A stretch of 25,925 nt of DNA, taken from IMG/VR virus record IMGVR_UViG_3300050192_000021, positions 1 through 25,925 of that record. One strand, 5' to 3'. This document shows positions 6,259-15,475 of the stretch, one piece after another. A program made the translations under genes and the position numbers. Positions within the stretch are counted from its first letter, which is position 1, and every line of letters starts with the position of its first letter. The stretch comes from a virus. The notes under the pieces were generated by a model that made no database searches, was not told the DNA's origin, and saw nothing but the letters and a program-made list of their open reading frames with translations.

Positions 6259-7623
6259 ATGGTCAAGGGATTGATGGTTCTAAATAGCTCGTACGTAGGT
6301 TGCCGGGACATCTACTGGCAGAACGAACCATGCGACGGCGCGGTGGTAGGATACAACATCTACCGTGCGTTCGACCTTCCGTGCGATTGGGTCAAGCTGA
6401 ACGGCATCCCCATCCCGTTCCACTACTGGCGTGATCAGACGACCCTGCGCCAAGTCACCGTCCCCGTGGAGCAGCAGGATTGGCAGGAAGCCGGGGAACT
6501 CGGCCACTACATCATCCATCTCAAGGACATCCCCTACCAGAAGTGGGAGGACGAGCAGCGCCGCATGCGCCCCGTGGCCTCCAATTCGCCGTCTGATGTC
6601 GCTGTGTCGATAAACGGCACGTGGTACCGCCCGACCCGCGTCGTGGCGCTCGACAAGGCCGTGTGGCTCCAAGTGGACGACACGCTCAAGACCGGCGGTG
6701 CCGTGTCCGACACGGAAGCGATCCCGTACACGCAGAGTTCGGCCCCGCAGACGGTGACCGCGCCGCCCGGGGAGGCAATTTACCCGCCGAGCGAAAGCCC
6801 AATCACGCTGCAGGACGTGAAGATCACCTATTGGAAGCTCGAGAATTACGTGGACATCTTCACCAACCTGACCCGCACCTATTACACGGTCGTGCCCGTC
6901 AAGAAGGACGGCACCGAGGAGCACGTTCCGGGGGACCCCCGCAGCGAAATGGTCGATAATTATGCCGTGGAGAACATGGACTGGATGCAGGCGGAGATGG
7001 TGCGCCGCAACGGGTGGCTCTTCGAGCAACGCGGAGAACCCGCCTGGCTCATGTTCAGACGCACGCGGGGCGTAATCTGTGCTTGTGCTACCACGGGCAC
7101 CGGTCAGGCCCGTACAGCATGCCCAGCGTGCTATGAAACAGGTATTGTGGGCGGTTACTTCGGCCCCTTCGCCTTTCTCTACGTCGATCCCGATACGGCG
7201 CTCACCCGCCAGATCATGGAGGGCGGCATCAAGGTTTCAAGAGATTCCCGATCCTATCTTGGGCCGGTGCCCATCGTCCAGGATGGCGACATGATAATCC
7301 GCCGCAACGGGGAAAGACTGGTCATCGCCGGGGTCACTTACACCATGCCGCGTGGGACCATCCTCCAGCAGGAGTTCAATTCGTCTCTTCTGCCGCCGGG
7401 GGATACTCGCTATCTGGTTCCAGTGGTCCAGGAGCCGTTTCCTCCCGAAATCTACAATCCGACCAAGACTCCAGGCTATTTGGACGAGGCGACGGGCATC
7501 TTCGCCCCAGTCCCTGGGCAGCCCCCAAAGGGCGGGGAACCCGTGGTCACGGAGAACGAGCACCCCGGCGGCGATGTGCAGATCGGCCGCACCATCACGT
7601 GGGGGAACGTACAGAGCGGGTAA
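6259..7623 (+). CDS. Virion structural protein with FnIII-like start and CxC/CxxC cluster (454 aa)
   Basis: AAGGA lies just before the ATG. The N-terminus (DGAVVGYNIYRAFDLPCDWVKLNG) looks like a fibronectin type III or similar beta domain with the GYNVYR pattern. Later segments (LENYVDIFTNLTRTYYTVVPV) support a beta-rich build. Residues 274-291 hold a metal-type cluster: C274-x-C276, then C288-x2-C291 in TACPACYETGIVGGYFGP. The CPxCYxTGxVGGY pattern is known to me from structural proteins of large myoviruses. The C-terminal region is Pro-rich (EPFPPEIYNPTKTPG). It is probably a neck, tail-completion or baseplate component. The Cys cluster may stabilise the fold with zinc. Confidence 0.65.
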   Translation: MVKGLMVLNSSYVGCRDIYWQNEPCDGAVVGYNIYRAFDLPCDWVKLNGIPIPFHYWRDQTTLRQVTVPVEQQDWQEAGELGHYIIHLKDIPYQKWEDEQRRMRPVASNSPSDVAVSINGTWYRPTRVVALDKAVWLQVDDTLKTGGAVSDTEAIPYTQSSAPQTVTAPPGEAIYPPSESPITLQDVKITYWKLENYVDIFTNLTRTYYTVVPVKKDGTEEHVPGDPRSEMVDNYAVENMDWMQAEMVRRNGWLFEQRGEPAWLMFRRTRGVICACATTGTGQARTACPACYETGIVGGYFGPFAFLYVDPDTALTRQIMEGGIKVSRDSRSYLGPVPIVQDGDMIIRRNGERLVIAGVTYTMPRGTILQQEFNSSLLPPGDTRYLVPVVQEPFPPEIYNPTKTPGYLDEATGIFAPVPGQPPKGGEPVVTENEHPGGDVQIGRTITWGNVQSG

Positions 7624-7656
7624 AAAGAACTATCCAGCCCATTTAAGAGGATATCC

Positions 7657-8406
7657 ATGGCAACACTACCGAAAATCATCGCCTCCGACCTTGCAGACGC
7701 AGTATTCGAGCCGAAGACCGCATCCGTGTTCGATCCAGCCGACTGGCCGCTCCATTTCGTGGTCGCGGCGGCATTGAAGGGTACGGTCAAGCCATTCGAC
7801 CGGCAGAACGGACCTTACATCCGCGTTGCCGGTCAAGGGGACCTCTTCATCTATTCGAATGACGGCATGAACGCCTATGTCTACAACTCCCGCAACAAGA
7901 AGGCGTCCGCCAAGTTCGACATGTGGGGCGACAAGGTAGCGACCGTCGTTTCCAAGGCCGCGCACAGCGTCCTCAGCAATCCGAAGACGGCGTCCTTGCT
8001 TATCCCGGACGATCACCCATCCGACAATTACAAGCTTCAGAGAATCATGGGCGATCCGCTCGACCAGCCGATTTCAGCTTTTGCGCAGTATGAGCCGAAC
8101 CCCGGCTCGAATCAGATTGCGAATCCTCTATCCCCGATCCAGGGCGATGCCGCATTCTTCACGTACATGATCCCGGGTGCCGTGTTCCAGTCCCACGACG
8201 GCCACCAATGGGAAATAGAATCATACGACCAGGGAAGCTACAACGTTGAGTTATACGACCGCTGGTACCCGCGTGTGCGTGCCAACGTCTCGCTGGACGC
8301 CGTCCGCCGTTCCATTCATTCTTGGGTCGAGCCGATTCAACAAGTGGTTCCGCCGCCGCCGATTGGTGTCTCATACACGGGACAACCTGTTCGCATCGTA
8401 AACTAA
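7657..8406 (+). CDS. Hypothetical virion-operon protein with two KTAS sites (249 aa)
   Basis: Not recognised as a whole. AAGAGGAT is placed about 6 bases before the ATG. The protein contains PKTAS twice: K20-T21-A22-S23 and K110-T111-A112-S113. Each is followed by a similar acidic/aromatic stretch (VFDPADWPLHF and LLIPDDHPSDNY), which suggests two linked segments. The first segment has a small beta region (YIRVAGQGDLFIYSNDG). The second contains FFTYMIPGAVFQSHDGHQWEIESYDQG, an SH3-like pattern. The C-terminus is Pro-rich. K-T-A tripeptides also mark domain borders in the 2005-residue protein, so processing by the same phage protease is possible. Its place among virion genes makes a particle component likely. 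Confidence 0.62.
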   Translation: MATLPKIIASDLADAVFEPKTASVFDPADWPLHFVVAAALKGTVKPFDRQNGPYIRVAGQGDLFIYSNDGMNAYVYNSRNKKASAKFDMWGDKVATVVSKAAHSVLSNPKTASLLIPDDHPSDNYKLQRIMGDPLDQPISAFAQYEPNPGSNQIANPLSPIQGDAAFFTYMIPGAVFQSHDGHQWEIESYDQGSYNVELYDRWYPRVRANVSLDAVRRSIHSWVEPIQQVVPPPPIGVSYTGQPVRIVN

Positions 8407-8426
8407 AGCGGACTTGGAGGCTCGTC

Positions 8427-10067
8427 ATGATTGATCTCACGGGGGCCTCGCTGGTCGCCTATTTGCTCCGTATCATACGGGACATCGTTGCCAAGAACCC
8501 GAGATACCGCAAGGCGCTCGGCGAAGTCACCTTCCAAACCGCTACGGCAAGAACGCCAGCTAACTTAATAACTTTCGGAGACGTTCAAGTCATCGTGAAA
8601 AGCGTATCCTCTTCCGGAAATAGACTTTCGCCTGATTATTTTATGTGTACGCAGCACGGTCGGGCTATCCTTGCTCAGGTTGAAGACAAGGACGGTCTCT
8701 TCGTGGAATTCGTCCGCGAAGTCGACCCTGGCAACACCCTATTGGACCCGGGCGTCTACTACATGAACGTCGATTCCGTGGACGAAGCGACCCGCGATGT
8801 CGGGCTTACACTGCAGAAGTTCAAGTGGCGCGAAGGCTACATCCCACCAGCACAAGGTTCATTCATCTACTTCCGCGAGGGCCTTGATGGCACGGTCATG
8901 GTTCCGTCGGACACAAGCAACATTGGGGCGCAGATCAACTTCGCGGCATTCCAAGCGTATCTCATCCTATACACTCCGATCCAGACCATCGCGATAACCG
9001 ACACGCAGACGGGCGTCGTGCTCACTCCTATCGTCGATTATTGGATAACGCGAAACATGGGGAAGGTGATTTGCCAATCTACGGTTGGTGGGGAAGAGGT
9101 CATCTCTATCCCAACCAATGCGACCGGTCTTTCGTTCCAGGACCAGACGGGTTACGTACTCCGCCAGCGCGTGGACTACACGTACTACATGGGGCAGCGC
9201 ACACCCGCGCAGCCCGCGTTCATTCTTCTTTCAAGCTCAACGCCTATCGGCAGTACTATAACAGCAGTGGGAATGTACCAAGAAGACCCGTCGCCTCAAT
9301 ATGCTACGGTCAATCCCGAGAACTTCCTCAATTTGGTGCTCCAGCCAAACGAAACGCTCACGCCTAACCAAGTGTCCGTCCAATCGGCCATCACCGATCC
9401 GACCGTCATCGAGACGCCTTCTACCGCCACACCGGCGAATGCCCTGTTGCTGAGTCCGCTCCTCGGTCCCGGGCAATGGGCGCGGTGGGAAGTCCGCATC
9501 AATGCGGAGATGTTGGACAGTTCAAGCGATACCATGGTGACCCAGCTTCACAAGAAGGGTCGCAAGATGGAGATGAACAAGGACTTAGTGCCGGGTCTGT
9601 GGCTCGCAATCGGCGACCTCGTCGTGAAGGATGATCAGGTGGCAATCATCGTAAGTCCCACATGGACAGAGACTTATGAGGTATTTGGGTCTAAGGAAAA
9701 CCTGAGCTTCACGCTGGAGGTCAAGTCAAATGACCTTACCACGTCGTCGGAGATTTCTGAGCTTATCAAGCATCGACTCCTCGTTCAGGCCCGCACCAAC
9801 ATGGAGGCGGACGGCATCACGATCTTTGAAGTGGGTCGCGACCAGCAGGGGGAGCAGCGCGATCCGAGCGGCACGGCACCGTCTTACTCCTATATGCTCA
9901 ACGTTTCTGCGGCGGCGGATTGGAAGACATTCATTCCGTGCGTTACCAGACTAATCAGTTTCGAAGTAAATAGTGCGCCGTACATAGTAGGATACCCGGG
10001 AAAGCTCGTCTATTCCCCGCGTACCAAGGCAATGGGGCGCTTTCAATTCACGCCTTGGACTGCCTAA
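8427..10067 (+). CDS. Large virion structural protein, neck/baseplate candidate (546 aa)
   Basis: The start is the ATG at 8427, 6 bases after GGAGG (8416-8420); the longer frame from 8322 overlaps the previous gene and has no such site. The N-terminus is helical (ASLVAYLLRIIRDIVAKNPRY). Most of the rest is beta-rich with repeated Gly/Thr/Asn turns (DPGVYYMNVDSVDEA, DYTYYMGQRTP). Near the C-terminus, QLHKKGRKMEMNKDLVPGLW and a long SFTLEVKSNDLTTSSEISELIKHRLL segment resemble tail or baseplate wedge proteins of large phages in general build, but no specific family is recognised. It ends just before the FmdB-like gene and the sheath. A structural role is very likely; its exact site in the particle is unknown. 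Confidence 0.65.
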   Translation: MIDLTGASLVAYLLRIIRDIVAKNPRYRKALGEVTFQTATARTPANLITFGDVQVIVKSVSSSGNRLSPDYFMCTQHGRAILAQVEDKDGLFVEFVREVDPGNTLLDPGVYYMNVDSVDEATRDVGLTLQKFKWREGYIPPAQGSFIYFREGLDGTVMVPSDTSNIGAQINFAAFQAYLILYTPIQTIAITDTQTGVVLTPIVDYWITRNMGKVICQSTVGGEEVISIPTNATGLSFQDQTGYVLRQRVDYTYYMGQRTPAQPAFILLSSSTPIGSTITAVGMYQEDPSPQYATVNPENFLNLVLQPNETLTPNQVSVQSAITDPTVIETPSTATPANALLLSPLLGPGQWARWEVRINAEMLDSSSDTMVTQLHKKGRKMEMNKDLVPGLWLAIGDLVVKDDQVAIIVSPTWTETYEVFGSKENLSFTLEVKSNDLTTSSEISELIKHRLLVQARTNMEADGITIFEVGRDQQGEQRDPSGTAPSYSYMLNVSAAADWKTFIPCVTRLISFEVNSAPYIVGYPGKLVYSPRTKAMGRFQFTPWTA

Positions 10068-10072
10068 CCCGT
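10061..10072 (+). repeat. 12-base repeat TGCCTAACCCGT, copy 1
   Basis: TGCCTAACCCGT spans the stop codon of the 546-aa gene. An identical copy occurs at 10480-10491, just after the next gene, so the two copies bracket the FmdB-like gene. The role is unknown; see the findings. Confidence 0.5.
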
Positions 10073-10101
10073 TACTTTTTGAACTAGCTTAGGAGATTTT
10101 T

Positions 10102-10476
10102 ATGTCAAAATACGATTTCAAATGCAACAACGAGGATTGCGGCGTAGTCCAAGAACTCGTTCAATCCGTACACGATCCGCTGCCGGAATGGAAGAAGTGT
10201 CCGGCGTGCGGCTGCCGTGCGGAGCATGTCATCCTTCCGTCCGGGGCACCGTCCATCTCCCAAGCGAACCTTGAGAAACAGTCATTCGACTCCCTCATCG
10301 GACGCGACTCTGAAAAGCGCTGGGAGAACATCCGAGAACGGCAGACCAAGCGTGACAAGGTGCGCCATGCCACCGGTCAAGAGAATCTGACTATGACGGG
10401 ATTCAACGAATTCAAGCCCCTCCCTGCCGACAAGAAGCTTACATTGGTTAAGGGACTCAAGCAGGAAAACAACTAA
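10102..10476 (+). CDS. FmdB-like zinc-ribbon protein (124 aa)
   Basis: TTAGGAG (10089-10095) lies 6 bases before the ATG. The N-terminal 40 residues match the FmdB-type zinc ribbon (Zn-ribbon_8): start YDFKC, C8-x4-C13, a VQELVQSVHDPLPEWKKCPACG segment with C33-x2-C36, then a short beta end (AEHVILPSG). The remainder is basic and helical (RDSEKRWENIRERQTKRDK) and may bind nucleic acid. Small FmdB-like proteins are frequent in phage genomes, often among late genes, and their role is not settled. It is bracketed by two copies of a 12-base repeat and precedes the sheath, so control of late gene expression or an assembly-factor role are both open. Confidence 0.82.
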   Translation: MSKYDFKCNNEDCGVVQELVQSVHDPLPEWKKCPACGCRAEHVILPSGAPSISQANLEKQSFDSLIGRDSEKRWENIRERQTKRDKVRHATGQENLTMTGFNEFKPLPADKKLTLVKGLKQENN

Positions 10477-10572
10477 TCTTGCCTAACCCGTGCGCCACTA
10501 GACTAAAAAACTGACTTTCGCAAGCGATATAGAAGCCGTTGCTTCAACCCATTAGAGGGAGTATCCAACAAA
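10477..10572 (+). promoter_or_regulatory. 96-base leader of the tail sheath gene
   Basis: This is one of the longer gaps between structural genes. It contains the 12-base repeat, an A-run (10504-10510), two small hairpins (TCGC-AA-GCGA and GAAGC-CGTT-GCTTC, 10532-10545) and the ribosome-binding site AGAGGGAG about 12 bases before the ATG. Because sheath protein is needed in large amounts, a late promoter or an mRNA-stabilising leader is plausible. No consensus host promoter is evident. Confidence 0.35.
10480..10491 (+). repeat. 12-base repeat TGCCTAACCCGT, copy 2
   Basis: This is identical to the sequence at 10061-10072. Here it is the first part of the 96-base gap before the tail sheath. 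A loose promoter reading is possible (TTGCCT, 18 bases, TAAAAA at 10504-10509), but the match is weak. Confidence 0.5.
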
Positions 10573-13500
10573 ATGGCGTTATTCCAACAGTACACACAGC
10601 CGGGCGTCTACACTGAGGTCATCATCGCCGCCTCAGGAGCACCCCTATTTGGCACGACCCGCATTCCCGTCGTCATCGGTGAAGGTACCGCATTTTTCAC
10701 GTTCGCCAACCAAGAGTTGGTGCGCGGATCATCCGCCGTAGCAAACAACTTGGTCGTGAACGAAGACCTCTCCGACCAGGTGAACGGCATCACGAACACA
10801 TTCCAGACCACGTATTTCCCGATCGTTTCGAGCCAAGGCGTCGGCAAGACCACGAACGATCCGTCCCAAATTGTAGTCATTTCGGATGGAATCCCACTGA
10901 CTGTCATCTCTTTGAACGGTGCCACGGGCACGTTCCAGATGCAGGAAATCATCCCGGTAGGCAGCACGCTGGTCGTGTCCTATCAGTTCAAGCTCAACGA
11001 TACGCTTGTCGCGAACGAGAACCTCGGTGCGCAAATCCCAGCGTTTGGTACTGACATTCTTTCATCTACCACATCGGAAGCCATTCAAGAATCACATGTG
11101 ATCTCGTCCAGCCCTCCGGGGCCGGTGACGGTCGCAAACGCATCGACATTTACGGGCAACGTCGCCGTTCAATACGCTAGCGGAGCCTTCCTGACGCAAG
11201 TCGTTTCCGCCCCGACGCTAGGTCAATACGCCGTGACCGCAGGTGTGTATACCTTCAGCACAGCCGACGAAGGTGCTACCGTCCTCATCAGCTATTCTTT
11301 CACGAACGCCTCTACCGCGCAATCATTGACGGTCAGCCTGACCATCCCCGGCTTCCAGGGCAACAATGTCACGCTCGCCCTCACATTGACACCGGGCAGC
11401 GGCAAGTCTGATGCATTATCGATCTCCGGCGCTGGCACCGATGCAATCAGCCTCGAATTGCTCAAGGCCGACAACATCACCGTTCGTACATTAGCGAACG
11501 TCAACACGCTCATCTCGGCTGGCATTCCGACCGCACTCGGCTATCTGACCGGCATATTGACCGGTTCCGGTGTTAACCAAGCGTTGGCGCAGACCGCCAC
11601 GGCATTCACGGGCGGAAAAGGCCCGAACACGAACACGGTTTTCCAGACGCACTTTGCGCCCATCGTCGACGGAACCAATGGCGGCGTCGTCACGACCAAC
11701 CCAGCAAGCGTCGTCGTCCTTGTCAACGGCGTCGCGGTTACGGTTTCCGTGGTCGACGGTCAGTCAGGCCAAGTTACATTGGCCAACCCGGTCTCTTCCG
11801 GGTCCACGATGACCATCACCTACTACACGAACCACTATCAGCACACCGACGATTTGCTCCCCGCAGAGCAGGTTGCATCTATCGTCCAAGTAGGTCTCGG
11901 TCCGAACCGCGCCGACTACATCCAAGGCATCGACTATGTGTTGACCCAAGACGGCACCATGATTGCATGGGGTGCCAATACCGACATTGCGGCGGGCACG
12001 TCGAATTCAAACAGCGTCGCGCAATTCGGCCCGATACAGATCACTTCGACGCTCGTCGACGAACATATCTATCTGAGTCCTTGCACCGGCTCCGTGAACG
12101 GCATCAACGCAAATTTTACACTAGCCAATGTTCCCGTAGATGGAAGCGGGCTCGCCCGCTCTACGGACAACCCGTCCCTCATCTGGGTCTATGTAGGTCC
12201 AAGCCCCATCGCGGCTCTTGCCGCCGGAGCCGTAGTAGTCGCAGCATTAGACGGGGCAGCCGCACAGATCACTCTCTTCAACCCGCCGACATCGGGCAAC
12301 AACGTGTATGCATCGTACTACCGCTCCACATTGAACGACCACACCTACACGCTCACGGTTCAGACCCCCGGCATTCCTGGACAGGGAACCTACAGTGCGA
12401 CGAACGAACTCAACCAGATCGTCCCTGTTCCGACAATCGGCACGAACCATGTGGCCGACGGAAACTTCAATACGACCGGCATCATCTGGCCGTACAACTT
12501 CCCTGACTTTGAAATCCCGGCGAATTCCAAGACTGAAGCGATCACGCTCACGTTCCAAGATGACGACCTGCACTTCATCGTCACGCCTGCCGTGGGTGCA
12601 ACCGTCGCCGTAGCTATCGGGGCAACGGCAACCTTCACGGCTACCGAAGTTGGCTCGCTTGAACCGGATTGGTCGGCACCAAACGGTACTTCGAGCGTCA
12701 CGGTCGTCAACAACGCCGCCGAGCCCGTTCTTGTCGCGAATCAGGTCTACGCCAGCACCGGAACAATCTACAACGGCACCACGACAGCATTCCCGATATG
12801 GACTGCTAACACACTTTACAGCCTTGGCCAGATCATCTATGATTCCGGCACGGCAAGCATCCAGGTCGTCACGACCGCAGGTACTTCAAACGCAACGCGC
12901 ACGGCTTCATTCAGCGCAACGGCTGGAGTGACGGCACGAGAAGGCGGTTCCCCATCTAGCTCGCTGATTTGGACCTCCAACGGTCTCGCACCGGCGACGG
13001 CAGAACAGATTGTCGTCAACATCTGGTCCACCACGGGTGGTCAGAGCACGGTCAACGCCCTCGTGGCGCTTTTCTCAGGCTCCAACAAGGTCACGACCCC
13101 GAAGGCTGGCGTCGTCACCGCAGCAGTCACATCCGGTACGGGCACGTCGCTCGCTACCCCTATCGCCATCAGCTACTTCGAAGGCGGAGTCAACCCGACC
13201 ACAATCGATTATTCCGACCGCTTCCTCGTCACATCCACCATCGCAGGCGGCAAGGGAACGGGAGAGGCAACGACACCGGCGACGCCGAACGTCGATGCTT
13301 CGGGTCCTTGGTCCGCAGCTACGGTCTTCGCGGAAGGCCAGATCATCAGCTTCGTATACTCCGGGACCAGCTACCTCGCACAGGCTGGTCAATATGGCGA
13401 GTCCGGCGCTTCCACTCCATTCGTGGCGGGCAGCATCGTCACGGGCGCGACCACGACTGACCACGAAATTACATGGACGACATTAGGTCCCGTGCTCGCC

Positions 13501-14943
13501 CCGGTAGGAACAAACGGTTACCTTGGCCAAAGCTACGTAGACACCAATACGGGCGTCAAGTTCACCATTGTGGACCCAAACAACGCTCTTCCGTACGGTT
13601 GGACGACACTGCCTTCTCCGTCGTACCACTACCGTCCAGGCGACACGCTCCAGCTCATCGTCAACGCCAACCCAGTCGGTTCGTCTCTGAACCAAGCTTT
13701 GTTCACGACCGGTGCAATTCCGACAATCGAATTCTTGGGAACGCACACCAATGTCGTCACGACCTATGGCATGACCACGGGCGACACGGCTACCGTCATG
13801 ACCTTCAACGGCAACGACGGCAATGAACCGAATGTGGGTGAGTACTACTACATCACATTCACGATCAACAAGACCCCTCAGGACATGGCTCTCGTCCTCT
13901 ACACCGACCCGACATTGGCCTATGCCGCATACGGCACGCCGAACACCATCAACCGTGCATCTCTTGCCGTGCAACTCATGACGGCGAACGGCGCTCAGCA
14001 ATTCGGTGTGGTACAGGTTCCAGTGCAGCCGAACTTGAACACGGGAAGCGACTCATCTTACGAGTCCGCTATCCAGTCGCTCGCGGCTCCGCTTCCGGGA
14101 ACTCAGAACCACGTCAACGTCATCGTCCCGCTGTCCACGTCGGCACCTGTTCAGCAATTCTTGAGCCGCTTCCTTATCACGCAGGCAGCCCCTCGCCAAA
14201 AGGCCGAGGCAATCGCTTTCATCGGCACGAACATCTATGCCACACCGGCATCGGTTTCCGCGCTCGCACAGTCACTCGCTAATTCCCGCGTCATCCTGGT
14301 CGTTCCAGGCGCTCTACCGGGCGGCTATGGCATCCAGATCACGAACACGCAGACGGGCGTCGCACAAGAATATTGCGTGGACGGCACCTTCGCAGCCGCA
14401 GCTATGGCAGGCTTGAACGTCAACCCGGCTAACGACGTGGCGACGACCTTGACCTTCCAGGACATAGTCGGCTTCACGCGCCTTCTCGGCACACGTCTTG
14501 ATGACCCGACCATGGATGGCATCGCATCCAATGGTGCGACGGTCGTCATCGAAAACAACGGCGGTTTGCTGGTGCGCGATTACTTGAGCACCGATCCGAG
14601 CAACATTCTCACATCAATCCCGACGGTCACGACCACGACGGACTACGTCGCACAGTACTTCCGTGCGCAACTCGCGCAGTTCATCGGTCGTAAGCTCATC
14701 GGGTCAGTTCTCGGTTCGATCCAGATCGTTTGCAACAGTTTGCTCTCGAACTTGGTGAACGCATTGATCCTCCAGGGTTATGCGGCACCGGTCGTCAAGC
14801 AGGACGCGAGCGACCCAACGACGGTGGATATCGCCGTAGCATTCCAGCCTGTGTTCTCGATTCGTTACATCGGCGTGACATTCACGGTGACATCGTCCTC
14901 AGTCTCGTCTACGACGACGACTTCGACGCCAACAGCAACGTAA
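10573..14943 (+). CDS. Giant contractile tail sheath protein (1456 aa)
   Basis: The N-terminus (QYTQPGVYTEVIIAASGAP) is a classic sheath start. The last 400 residues have the sheath core: a Rossmann-like NSRVILVVPGALPGG segment, AAAMAGLN, RLLGTRLDDPTMDGIASNGATVV, NGGLLVRDYLSTD, and the C-terminal helix with YFRAQLAQFIGRKLIG that joins neighbouring subunits. The usual length is about 400-700 residues; here some 900 residues lie between the two ends. The extra part holds three related beta modules (about 58-156, 347-435 and 497-595), each with an NTxFQTxFxPIV- or NANFTLANVPV-like start, a V-x-V-x-x-NG- or VYVGP-like middle and a final YY or SY strand. It also holds two or three W-x-A-x-T-x-Y/F-x-x-G stretches (from 743 and 913) like carbohydrate-binding type modules. 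The Ser/Thr-rich end is disordered. The sheath contracts to drive the tube through the envelope. Confidence 0.88.
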   Translation: MALFQQYTQPGVYTEVIIAASGAPLFGTTRIPVVIGEGTAFFTFANQELVRGSSAVANNLVVNEDLSDQVNGITNTFQTTYFPIVSSQGVGKTTNDPSQIVVISDGIPLTVISLNGATGTFQMQEIIPVGSTLVVSYQFKLNDTLVANENLGAQIPAFGTDILSSTTSEAIQESHVISSSPPGPVTVANASTFTGNVAVQYASGAFLTQVVSAPTLGQYAVTAGVYTFSTADEGATVLISYSFTNASTAQSLTVSLTIPGFQGNNVTLALTLTPGSGKSDALSISGAGTDAISLELLKADNITVRTLANVNTLISAGIPTALGYLTGILTGSGVNQALAQTATAFTGGKGPNTNTVFQTHFAPIVDGTNGGVVTTNPASVVVLVNGVAVTVSVVDGQSGQVTLANPVSSGSTMTITYYTNHYQHTDDLLPAEQVASIVQVGLGPNRADYIQGIDYVLTQDGTMIAWGANTDIAAGTSNSNSVAQFGPIQITSTLVDEHIYLSPCTGSVNGINANFTLANVPVDGSGLARSTDNPSLIWVYVGPSPIAALAAGAVVVAALDGAAAQITLFNPPTSGNNVYASYYRSTLNDHTYTLTVQTPGIPGQGTYSATNELNQIVPVPTIGTNHVADGNFNTTGIIWPYNFPDFEIPANSKTEAITLTFQDDDLHFIVTPAVGATVAVAIGATATFTATEVGSLEPDWSAPNGTSSVTVVNNAAEPVLVANQVYASTGTIYNGTTTAFPIWTANTLYSLGQIIYDSGTASIQVVTTAGTSNATRTASFSATAGVTAREGGSPSSSLIWTSNGLAPATAEQIVVNIWSTTGGQSTVNALVALFSGSNKVTTPKAGVVTAAVTSGTGTSLATPIAISYFEGGVNPTTIDYSDRFLVTSTIAGGKGTGEATTPATPNVDASGPWSAATVFAEGQIISFVYSGTSYLAQAGQYGESGASTPFVAGSIVTGATTTDHEITWTTLGPVLAPVGTNGYLGQSYVDTNTGVKFTIVDPNNALPYGWTTLPSPSYHYRPGDTLQLIVNANPVGSSLNQALFTTGAIPTIEFLGTHTNVVTTYGMTTGDTATVMTFNGNDGNEPNVGEYYYITFTINKTPQDMALVLYTDPTLAYAAYGTPNTINRASLAVQLMTANGAQQFGVVQVPVQPNLNTGSDSSYESAIQSLAAPLPGTQNHVNVIVPLSTSAPVQQFLSRFLITQAAPRQKAEAIAFIGTNIYATPASVSALAQSLANSRVILVVPGALPGGYGIQITNTQTGVAQEYCVDGTFAAAAMAGLNVNPANDVATTLTFQDIVGFTRLLGTRLDDPTMDGIASNGATVVIENNGGLLVRDYLSTDPSNILTSIPTVTTTTDYVAQYFRAQLAQFIGRKLIGSVLGSIQIVCNSLLSNLVNALILQGYAAPVVKQDASDPTTVDIAVAFQPVFSIRYIGVTFTVTSSSVSSTTTTSTPTAT

Positions 14944-14955
14944 TCGGGAGAGAAG

Positions 14956-15450
14956 ATGCAGGTCACGAACAATATTACACAAAGCAACGGCATCATCATC
15001 GTCCAGATGCAGGCGCTGTTCGTTGGAGACCCGACGGACGCCAGCGACAAGCAGAAGATTTCGGCTTTCGGCGACCCGCTTGTCAATATGGCCGGTCGTG
15101 TTTTAGCCGATCCCAACAACCCTGGTTTTTCGTTTGGATTCCAGACGAACGACCTGATGGTCGGGATCACGACGCAGATGCAGAACAACCGGGCACGGTT
15201 TTTGACGCAGTTGCCCCTGCAGAAGCCATCGTACCCAAATGGTCAGCCTCCGACATGGTTTGCCCATGATCGTGATGAGTGCCGTCCGCTGCCGCAACTT
15301 CAGCCGTTGGATTGCGTGATAGCAAACGACGCTGCCCAAAACGAGGCGGTTACCTCGTGGATCGCTATCATGGTTACGCGGATTCAAGCAGCGATGCAAA
15401 TCCTGCGCAATCAGGTTATTTTGCCGAATATTCCGTATACCACGGTCTAA
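14956..15450 (+). CDS. Hypothetical virion-operon protein (164 aa)
   Basis: Not recognised. GGGAG (14946-14950) lies 5 bases before the ATG, and only 12 bases separate it from the sheath stop. Residues 1-75 look beta-rich (NGIIIVQMQALFVGDP, FSFGFQTNDLMVGITTQM). The C-terminal third is helical (AAQNEAVTSWIAIMVTRIQAAMQIL). The position between sheath and tube genes fits a tail terminator, tail completion or chaperone protein, but no motif identifies which. Confidence 0.65.
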   Translation: MQVTNNITQSNGIIIVQMQALFVGDPTDASDKQKISAFGDPLVNMAGRVLADPNNPGFSFGFQTNDLMVGITTQMQNNRARFLTQLPLQKPSYPNGQPPTWFAHDRDECRPLPQLQPLDCVIANDAAQNEAVTSWIAIMVTRIQAAMQILRNQVILPNIPYTTV

Positions 15451-15475
15451 GGGCCGCTTGGATAAAGGTGCAAAG

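Noticed and set aside
8322-8426. Longer N-terminus for the 546-aa virion protein
   Set aside because: It lies inside the preceding gene; GGAGG is correctly spaced only for the ATG at 8427.
10573-14943. Tail fibre or adhesin, because of repeats and sugar-binding-type modules
   Set aside because: The N-terminal PGVYTEV start and the full C-terminal sheath core identify it as a sheath; the modules are insertions.
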